DNA of 28,692 nt. It comes from JBEKYD01 sp049509915. GTDB lineage: Bacteria; Acidobacteriota; Terriglobia; Bryobacterales; Bryobacteraceae. Each line of letters begins with the position of its first letter. Position 1 is the stretch's first letter. Made by a program: the position numbers and the translations under genes. The stretch covers positions 1 through 28,692 of the forward strand of contig JBEKZL010000060.1 in the NCBI GenBank assembly GCA_049509915.1. Direction: 5' to 3'. The notes under the pieces are model-generated. The model was not told the origin of the DNA. It saw nothing but the letters and a program-made list of their open reading frames with translations, and made no database searches. This document shows, in pieces, positions 23,241 through 28,692 of this stretch.

Positions 23241-23804
23241 ATGCGGACAGCCGAAATAAAGCGGTTGCGGCGCACGGCGCACCACGAGGCCGGCCACGCG
23301 GTTGCGGCATGGCGTAATGGCCTGCGGTTCAGGCACGTTACCGTCCGTCCCGATTGCGAAGATGGGAGTCTCGGGCACGTACTCCACTCCGCTCATCCAA
23401 AGTGGTTCAGGCCCGACCTTGAGGTTAGCGACCGAATTCGCATGCGAGGCGAGCGCCACATTATCACGTCTTTAGCCGGCCAGATCGCCGAGGAGCGCTT
23501 CCTGCAAAAACGCCCTCGGTACGGCATGCACGCCGACAATCAGAGTGCCGTTGACATGGCGTTCCGTCTCTTCGGGTCGGCGGAAACCGTCGAGGCGTAC
23601 CTGCACTACTGTTTCATGGCAGCGCGCAATCTTGTGACAGCCAATTGGTCCTCTATCGGAGCCGTGGCAGATGCGCTGATGAGCCGGGGAACCCTCAGCT
23701 ATGACGATGTAGACGAGGTCATAATGCCGGACAGCGCTTCACTGCGGGCCTCCCTCCGTAAGGCGTCGCAACTGCGATCTTGCCGAGGGGAATCGATATC
23801 ATAG
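23241..23804 (+). CDS. Stand-alone M41 (FtsH-type) peptidase domain protein
   Basis: The 187-residue product starts MRTAEIKRLRRTAHHEAGHAV: a HEAGH zinc motif at residues 15-19. Further FtsH-like stretches are SLAGQIAEERFLQKR and MHADNQSAVDMAFRLFG, the latter at the place of the third metal ligand (the aspartate in FtsH's SND stretch). No AAA+ ATPase domain or membrane helix is present, so it cannot unfold substrates as FtsH does and would need a partner or a loosely folded target such as a repressor. GGAGTGAAAT precedes the ATG. It follows the broken integrase by 3 bases. Family call is good; role is unknown. Confidence 0.75.
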   Translation: MRTAEIKRLRRTAHHEAGHAVAAWRNGLRFRHVTVRPDCEDGSLGHVLHSAHPKWFRPDLEVSDRIRMRGERHIITSLAGQIAEERFLQKRPRYGMHADNQSAVDMAFRLFGSAETVEAYLHYCFMAARNLVTANWSSIGAVADALMSRGTLSYDDVDEVIMPDSASLRASLRKASQLRSCRGESIS

Positions 23805-23860
23805 CTGGACTTTCATCCTACTGACTCGTGAGGGTAATCGCGGTGGTGACGGTGCCGGGC

Positions 23861-23955
23861 TACCTTCGATAATGAAGGTATCGTCGGCGCGGGCTGCCCG
23901 AAAGGAGGAAAGAACAGCCCGCGCACGTCCACTCCGGGGCCCGACGCCGGAGTGG
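23861..23955. other. Three consecutive hairpins between convergent genes
   Basis: Stem 1: TACCTTC (23861-23867) with GAAGGTA (23874-23880). Stem 2: GCGCGGGCTG (23887-23896) with CAGCCCGCGC (23915-23924); its loop contains AAAGGAGGAAAG. Stem 3: CCACTCCGG (23929-23937) with CCGGAGTGG (23947-23955). All arms are perfect. Stem 3 lies 8 bases after the tape measure stop, so stems 3 and 2 may terminate the tail operon. A small structured RNA is an alternative, given the exposed purine-rich loop. Confidence 0.6.
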
Positions 23956-23962
23956 AAACCCG

Positions 23963-26917
23963 CTAATTTGTGTGGTACCGGATCTGTGCGGCTAGCCGTT
24001 CCCCGCCGCCGCTCTGTAAATGCTGCGTGATTGCTTCCCCCGTGGATGCGGCGTTCGCGGTCTTCGTGATGAATTGATGGAAGCTCTCGGAGTCCATCGC
24101 TTGCACCGGGCCGTTGATGTTAATCACCGGAGCATTGCTTACCGGCGTCTGGCCGGTTCCCGTGGCGCCGCCAGAGTAGGGCGCCTGCACTACGCCGGGC
24201 GCGTTGTACCAGCCCTGTTGGCCGTTGATGGTCCGCTTCGTGGTGTACGGCTTGGCCACGGTCGGGACCGCACTCATGGTGGACGTGCGCAGGTTGCCGC
24301 GAGCGTCGAAGTCCTCGTAGGTGCCGTTCATCCCCTGCATGACGTTGAGCGCCGTGGGGGCAAGATACTGGTCCTTGGCGAGGTAATCGGTGATCTGCTG
24401 CTGGCGTTGCTGCGGCCCGGTACTCAACAGGCTGCTGAGAATGCCGGCCATGGCCGCCACGGGCGCCGCTACAATGCCCGCGCCTGGGATCATGGACGCC
24501 ATGCCAGCCAGGGCGGAAACGCCGCCCAGCGCCCCGCCGGCCCCGCCCTTGCTGAATTCGCTGAATGCTGCGTAAGCGCCCATGGCCGCCGCCGCGCCGA
24601 CACTGGCGATCTGACCGACCTGTTGTGCGCCGCCGGAAGTGATCGGATTCCCGTTCGCATCGTGCGGGGTCCCGTCCGATCCATAGCCAACGGTGCCGCG
24701 CGGAGTTCCCATGAGCGCCGCCAGCGCCGCCGTGGGGCCGCTGGCCAGGCCACCCATGAGCTGAGCGGGGTTGCTCAGCGCCGCGGTAAGCAGCGGGATA
24801 TTGCCCACGCCGCCCGCACTGCCAAGCCCGTACAGAGATGTGCCGCTCGTGGGCAGGCTGTACATGAGGGAATCAATGTTGCCCCCGCCGCCGCCAAGGG
24901 CGCCGGGCGATACTGCCGCCTCGGGGTTCGCGTTGCCGGTGAAGATGGCTTTCAGGTCAGATCGCAGGCCCAGCAGTTGGGTAACGGTGTCCAGGGTGTG
25001 CTGTGCTGTCTGCTTTCCCGGATCGGCCGCGTCGCTGCCGAATACCGTGCCATGCAGCAGCGTGCCCAGCACGCCAGTGTTCGCCGATGAGGGAATCGCG
25101 CCGGCCAGGATATGGCCGATCTCCTGGAGCGGGAATTGCGCCGCGTTGGAGAACAGGGTCTTTGCCTGGCCGAGGGCAAATTCCTTCCCCCATTGGGTAG
25201 TCGTGTGGCTGTGCAGCGCGTCGAAAAGCCCATCGGCCAGGGTGTGGTACTTTTCGAGGTCCTTTTCGCGGAGCGCCTCGAGCGCGTCCTCGCGCCGCTG
25301 GTCGGCTTCGAAGATGGCCTGCTTCCGAGCTTCCTCGGCATCGAGACGTTGTTCGTCGGTCTTGGCGATGCGCTCCTGTGCAGCGTAAATCAGGTTGGCC
25401 GCCGCAATGGCCGCATCGTATTGTTCGTCTGGCCCACCCTTGCGCGCTTGGCCGGCCAGGAACGTGCCGGCGTTGCGCGCCAGACGTAGCTGTTCCTGGG
25501 GCGAGACATATCCCGGTGGAGGCGCCGGAACGGATGGCTCGATGCCCAGATTCTTCATCCAATCCCCAATTCCCTTCGAGCCCTCCTCAACGGTCTTGAT
25601 GAGATGCCCGGACCATTCCTCCGCCAACTTGTCAGACTCGTCGCCGAGCTTGGTCAGGCCCTCGCGAAACTTTGCGAGCGCTTCCGCCGCCTGTCGTATT
25701 TCCTTGGTCAGTGCAGCGTCGGATTGAAGCTGAAAGTCCCGATTGATCTGATCCGACTGGCCGGGGTATTTCTTCACAAGGTCATCCCGCTCGGCTGTCG
25801 CCTTCGCCATCGAGGCATCGTATTCCCGCCCTGGTGACAAAAGAGCCCGGATGGCGGGTGACGTGGAACTCAGGGAGGCGCTAGAATATTCTCCGCGCGA
25901 GCGCTCGCCGTACCCGGCCAGGACGCGCGCCTGCTCGGCTGCATCGTGCGCCCCGGACAGGTCCGGCATCGGGTTGGCCTGCTTGAAAAGCTGGTTCGAG
26001 TAGGCGCGTGCGGCGTCCGTTACGTCCTGGTTGGCGTTCTCTCGTTTCACGTTGGCCGCACGTAACTCTTCTTGCAGTTTGTGGAGTAAAACTTGGCCCT
26101 CTTCGGGCGTGTTCTTGCTGGGGTCGTAGCCGCCCATCATGGAGGCGACGCGCTGCCCTGGGCTGATGTTGACGGACGGCACCTCGTATTCTCCGGTCCG
26201 CTCGTTCAAAACCGGATGCTGTGCCGCTGAAACCTGTCCAAGCGCATATTTGACGGCGTCGATCTCCGTTTGCAGCAGCGCCGGCACCGCCCCCGCCTTG
26301 AGAGCAACCTCCGTTTTCACGCCAAGTTCCCGCTGCGCCCCCGCCAGTGGGCCGTATTGAGCGGTAAATCCCGCCTGCTGCTTTTGCGCCAACCGCTCCA
26401 AGCCCTGCATGGCCTCGTTGGCGTACCTCGCCGCTCCGTCGGTGGCTTCCTTTTGCGCTTTAGTGACCTCGCCCCAGAGATTGATGTGGACACCGAGTTT
26501 ATCCGCTACGGTATCCAGCACGCCCACGAGAGCGACAGCCCCGAAGATCGGGAACGCCGCGGCCATGATCGGCTGAAGCGTCTGCATTTGCGCCAGGAAC
26601 CGCCCGGCCGCCATGATCGGCATCGAGCCTTCCAGGACGCGTAATTCCGCCGTTGCCACTCGCGCCCCGCCGGCCATGCCGTTGAGCCCTGTAGCGGCGC
26701 GCCCACTGGCGGCGCCCATGCCATCCAACGCGGCCGTCTGAGCGTTCACTGCCGCGGTGTTGGCCCGGAGGGCGCTTTCCATCGCGGTCAGTGCTTCGGT
26801 GCTGACGCCCGCCGCCGTAGACACATTGCGCACGGATGCGGCCAGCCGGTCAACGTCGGCCTGACCTTCTTGGCGCACGCGGAATAGCAGTTCTACAGAA
26901 TCATCGATTGCGCTCAA
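23963..26917 (-). CDS. Phage tail tape measure protein
   Basis: The 984-residue product begins with long amphipathic helices (VELLFRVRQEGQADVDRLAA, TALTAMESALRANTAAV), has a hydrophobic segment at about 114-136 (PIMAAAFPIFGAVALVGVL), long charged coiled coils (about 290-600), then a glycine/alanine-rich hydrophobic block near 790-850 (GGVSALAGMASMIPGAG) and a C-terminal NAPVININGPVQAMDSESF stretch typical of tape measure ends. This protein sets tail length and passes through the membrane at DNA entry. TTG 26917 overlaps the previous stop (TTGA), with GGGGGCGTGAA ahead; the next ATG is 45 codons in. It is the last gene of the tail operon here. Confidence 0.82.
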   Translation of the reverse strand: MSAIDDSVELLFRVRQEGQADVDRLAASVRNVSTAAGVSTEALTAMESALRANTAAVNAQTAALDGMGAASGRAATGLNGMAGGARVATAELRVLEGSMPIMAAGRFLAQMQTLQPIMAAAFPIFGAVALVGVLDTVADKLGVHINLWGEVTKAQKEATDGAARYANEAMQGLERLAQKQQAGFTAQYGPLAGAQRELGVKTEVALKAGAVPALLQTEIDAVKYALGQVSAAQHPVLNERTGEYEVPSVNISPGQRVASMMGGYDPSKNTPEEGQVLLHKLQEELRAANVKRENANQDVTDAARAYSNQLFKQANPMPDLSGAHDAAEQARVLAGYGERSRGEYSSASLSSTSPAIRALLSPGREYDASMAKATAERDDLVKKYPGQSDQINRDFQLQSDAALTKEIRQAAEALAKFREGLTKLGDESDKLAEEWSGHLIKTVEEGSKGIGDWMKNLGIEPSVPAPPPGYVSPQEQLRLARNAGTFLAGQARKGGPDEQYDAAIAAANLIYAAQERIAKTDEQRLDAEEARKQAIFEADQRREDALEALREKDLEKYHTLADGLFDALHSHTTTQWGKEFALGQAKTLFSNAAQFPLQEIGHILAGAIPSSANTGVLGTLLHGTVFGSDAADPGKQTAQHTLDTVTQLLGLRSDLKAIFTGNANPEAAVSPGALGGGGGNIDSLMYSLPTSGTSLYGLGSAGGVGNIPLLTAALSNPAQLMGGLASGPTAALAALMGTPRGTVGYGSDGTPHDANGNPITSGGAQQVGQIASVGAAAAMGAYAAFSEFSKGGAGGALGGVSALAGMASMIPGAGIVAAPVAAMAGILSSLLSTGPQQRQQQITDYLAKDQYLAPTALNVMQGMNGTYEDFDARGNLRTSTMSAVPTVAKPYTTKRTINGQQGWYNAPGVVQAPYSGGATGTGQTPVSNAPVININGPVQAMDSESFHQFITKTANAASTGEAITQHLQSGGGERLAAQIRYHTN

Positions 26918-27297
26918 TTCACGCCCCCAGTCTTCACCCGACTGAGTAACTCGCGGGTGTTCATCGAAACTGCACTTTCGAGAGTATTAATCGTTTGGCC
27001 CAGAGATTGAAACTGTTTGGCTGCTTGGACCGCTGCCACGTACTCACCCAACGCTTTCGCGAGTAGCGCGGCAAACGCCCGCCGTGCAAATACGGTCTGA
27101 AATGCGAGGCCGGGGGTTGTCGGCACGTTGCCCTCGGCCGGCGTCGGGAGGGATATGTCGGCAACGCCGATTGCCTCATTTAAAGCCACGGTGACATCGG
27201 TCAAGGTCACGAGGCCATCCAGAATGAAACTGGCCCGAATGACAACAGCGCTACCTTCTTGACTCAACGCTTGAGCCTGAATGCAAGTGATGTTCAT
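26914..27297 (-). CDS. Phage tail-module hypothetical protein (127 aa)
   Basis: ATG 27297 overlaps the stop of the preceding gene (ATGA). The product reads MNITCIQAQALSQEGSAVVI, a beta-rich first half with a LDGLVTLTDVTVALNE stretch, then helical (AFAALLAKALGEYVAAVQAA). It lies just upstream of the tape measure gene, where tail assembly chaperones or minor tail proteins are often encoded, but no family is recognised. Confidence 0.65.
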   Translation of the reverse strand: MNITCIQAQALSQEGSAVVIRASFILDGLVTLTDVTVALNEAIGVADISLPTPAEGNVPTTPGLAFQTVFARRAFAALLAKALGEYVAAVQAAKQFQSLGQTINTLESAVSMNTRELLSRVKTGGVN

Positions 27298-27617
27298 TTT
27301 TGCGTTTTTCCTCTCGGTGCCAGCACGACGCACCGCCCGCTGTAGCGCCGGGCCGGATTCATTGCGACGTGGCGCGCCTCCTCGCGGGCCTGTGTCTGGC
27401 CGGCCTCATGCGCCGCTGCTTCCGCGTTGGTCGCAAGACGGTAGGCGCCGTCCTCGATGAGACGCGCGGCATCCGCCCGACTCACGCTGACAACGCGGCC
27501 ACCCACGCGCCCGCGCATCGGATCGTCAAGTGACACCAGCCAGAAGAAGGACTCCGCCGCCGGCAGCGACTCTTCAATCTTGCGAACGCGGTCCATGTGC
27601 CTTCGAATGTCGTTCAA
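27294..27617 (-). CDS. Phage-type hypothetical protein (107 aa)
   Basis: A TTG at 27617 follows AAGGGG at a good distance; ATG 27596 is the alternative. The product contains ESFFWLVSLDDPMRGRVGGR and a helical REEARHVAMNPARRYSG part. No family recognised. It is coupled by ATGA to the next gene. Confidence 0.6.
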   Translation of the reverse strand: MNDIRRHMDRVRKIEESLPAAESFFWLVSLDDPMRGRVGGRVVSVSRADAARLIEDGAYRLATNAEAAAHEAGQTQAREEARHVAMNPARRYSGRCVVLAPRGKTQK

Positions 27618-27644
27618 AGCAATTCCCCTTTCGATAGTCTGGCG

Positions 27645-27676
27645 GGGCTCGGCGACGTGGTTGCACCGCCGAGCCC
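27645..27676. terminator. Strong hairpin inside the tail operon
   Basis: GGGCTCGGCG (27645-27654) pairs perfectly with CGCCGAGCCC (27667-27676), loop of 12. It lies between the 63-residue gene and the 107-residue gene, so it could attenuate the downstream tail genes or protect an RNA end. No U-run follows. Confidence 0.5.
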
Positions 27677-27684
27677 GTCTTGAT

Positions 27685-27876
27685 TTACTGGCCTTCGCGC
27701 AAGATCCGCGCGATTTCCTCCCGCGCGTGCTCCCGGTCCGCGGCTTTCATGCCGGGCCTGATGTTATCCAGGTCAACCGCGGTGCGACTGTTGCGTACCG
27801 CCCTTGCCGCCGCCTGAAGCTCGTCAAGCTGGCTAGCGTCCATGCCTTCGATAAGTCGTTTGAGGTTCTGATCCAT
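27685..27876 (-). CDS. Small phage-type hypothetical protein (63 aa)
   Basis: ATG 27876 follows AAAGGAAC. The product is helical and charged (MDQNLKRLIEGMDASQLDEL, ADREHAREEIARILREGQ). No family recognised. Confidence 0.6.
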   Translation of the reverse strand: MDQNLKRLIEGMDASQLDELQAAARAVRNSRTAVDLDNIRPGMKAADREHAREEIARILREGQ

Positions 27877-27895
27877 ATATGTTCCTTTCGGGTTG

Positions 27896-28555
27896 CTAAC
27901 TCACCGCGTTCATACGTTGATAGATTCGTTGCTGTTCGATCACCGCAAGGGATAACTCATTGCTCCGTGCGGCGAGTTCTTCCGCGTAGCCCAAAATGAA
28001 CCCGCTGAGTGTAGAGCGGGTGTCAATCGTGAGCCCGCTTTCGAATTCCGCCGCGCCCCGGAGTAACTCCGCGGTACGCGCGATTCGGTCATTGGCGATG
28101 CGCTTCAGTTGATCGGCGCGCCCGCTGAATAGCGCCGCCTCGGCCTTCATTTGAGCGATGGTTGCAAGCGGGGTGACATGCTGAACCAGCCGCGCCAGGG
28201 CGCGCATGAGTGCATCACGCTCGCCCTGTGCGGCCGTCAAATCGAGGATCAGTGCCGCCGCATCCACGGGCGCCCCGCCGCCGGCATACTGATCGACAAG
28301 GCCAGTGTCGAGCTTGTCGCGAACGGCTGCGATGTGCTCGAACAACGCAGCGCAGCGAGCATTCATCAGCGAGTGCGCGTGCTTCAATTTGACTACGCGG
28401 TCGGTCGTCGTTTCATTCTTCTCGCGGGCCTCGCGCACTGAATCGACGGCCTCGACCTCGGCACAGATCGCGGCAAACGTGACCTGGTCTTTCTCAGCCA
28501 GTGCGGTAGGATCGGGCGGTAGGACTGTCAAAAACGGTTCCGTTGCGATACTCAT
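27896..28555 (-). CDS. Phage-type hypothetical coiled-coil protein (219 aa)
   Basis: ATG 28555 follows AAGGAAGGAACT. The product is almost wholly helical with many charged residues (QVTFAAICAEVEAVDSVREA, VVKLKHAHSLMNARC, AQMKAEAALFSGRADQLKRI). No family recognised; a structural or tail role is suggested only by its place. Confidence 0.65.
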   Translation of the reverse strand: MSIATEPFLTVLPPDPTALAEKDQVTFAAICAEVEAVDSVREAREKNETTTDRVVKLKHAHSLMNARCAALFEHIAAVRDKLDTGLVDQYAGGGAPVDAAALILDLTAAQGERDALMRALARLVQHVTPLATIAQMKAEAALFSGRADQLKRIANDRIARTAELLRGAAEFESGLTIDTRSTLSGFILGYAEELAARSNELSLAVIEQQRIYQRMNAVS

Positions 28556-28583
28556 TGCTGAGTTCCTTCCTTATTTCTTCCTT

Positions 28584-28692
28584 TCAGAACTGGGTGGTCA
28601 AATACTCCCACTCGCTCCGCCGAGTGAGAGCCGAAGTGATGTTTCCCTGCGCATCGCAACGCGGTAGGGGTCCATCGAGTAGGCGCCGGCAT
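28584..28692 (-). CDS. C-terminus of an unidentified phage gene, cut by the right edge
   Basis: On the minus strand a frame enters from the edge and ends at 28584: LPRCDAQGNITSALTRRSEW, then EYLTTQF. The stop is 28 bases before the next gene's ATG, and the composition suits a structural protein. Another frame ending at 28598 is also open over this short stretch, so the reading is tentative. Confidence 0.45.
   Translation of the reverse strand, partial: CRRLLDGPLPRCDAQGNITSALTRRSEWEYLTTQF

Noticed and set aside
24020..25090. 356-codon plus-strand frame in the prophage
   Set aside because: It is a shadow of the tape measure gene, with Arg/Gly-rich composition and no ribosome-binding site.

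Overview
The window is GC-rich bacterial chromosome that reads most like an acidobacterium of the Solibacter/Bryobacter type. The indicators are family-level: a DUF7948/SBBP beta-propeller protein, an Oar-like TonB-dependent receptor with an N-terminal carboxypeptidase-regulatory domain, an N-terminal winged-helix protein with one membrane helix, futalosine-pathway MqnA, and several families of short hairpin repeats between genes. This assignment is inference from gene content; no species can be named.

Layout. 1-3097 (minus strand): a SIS-domain sugar-phosphate enzyme, chorismate dehydratase MqnA, and the N-terminal part of a secreted beta-propeller protein. 3272-9759 (plus): a winged-helix membrane protein, a VapBC-type toxin-antitoxin pair, a DinB/DUF1572 protein, a gamma-glutamyltransferase and dihydroxy-acid dehydratase IlvD. 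9928-13006 (minus): a two-gene unit for a decaheme c-type cytochrome (ten CXXCH) and an MtrB/PioB-like outer-membrane barrel, a probable electron conduit across the outer membrane. 13046-15579 (plus): a class III aminotransferase overlapping a Gfo/Idh/MocA oxidoreductase. 15640-18837 (minus): a large TonB-dependent receptor. 19220-19972 (minus): a DNA alkylation repair-like HEAT protein.

At 20117-20210 lies tRNA-Ser(GCT), which is the probable attachment site of a prophage or related element that fills the rest of the window and runs off its right edge. The sequence just inside the tRNA carries a cluster of TTGCTACCC repeats (candidate integrase arm sites). It is followed by a leftward operon of small genes ending in a tyrosine integrase, a rightward excisionase-like gene, the remains of a second integrase, and a stand-alone M41 (FtsH-type) peptidase domain. 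A leftward tail module then ends in the tape measure protein. No capsid, terminase, lysis or repressor gene is visible inside the window.

How the parts connect: MqnA makes menaquinone precursors and the cytochrome/porin pair could exchange electrons with the outside, but a link between them is only inference. Three repeat families sit between genes, two of them as inverted pairs, and one copy has entered the 5' end of the porin reading frame. Several genes have a TANNNT box 7-9 bases before the start codon and no Shine-Dalgarno sequence, which suggests leaderless transcripts. Function calls rest on motif recognition by eye; no database search was possible.
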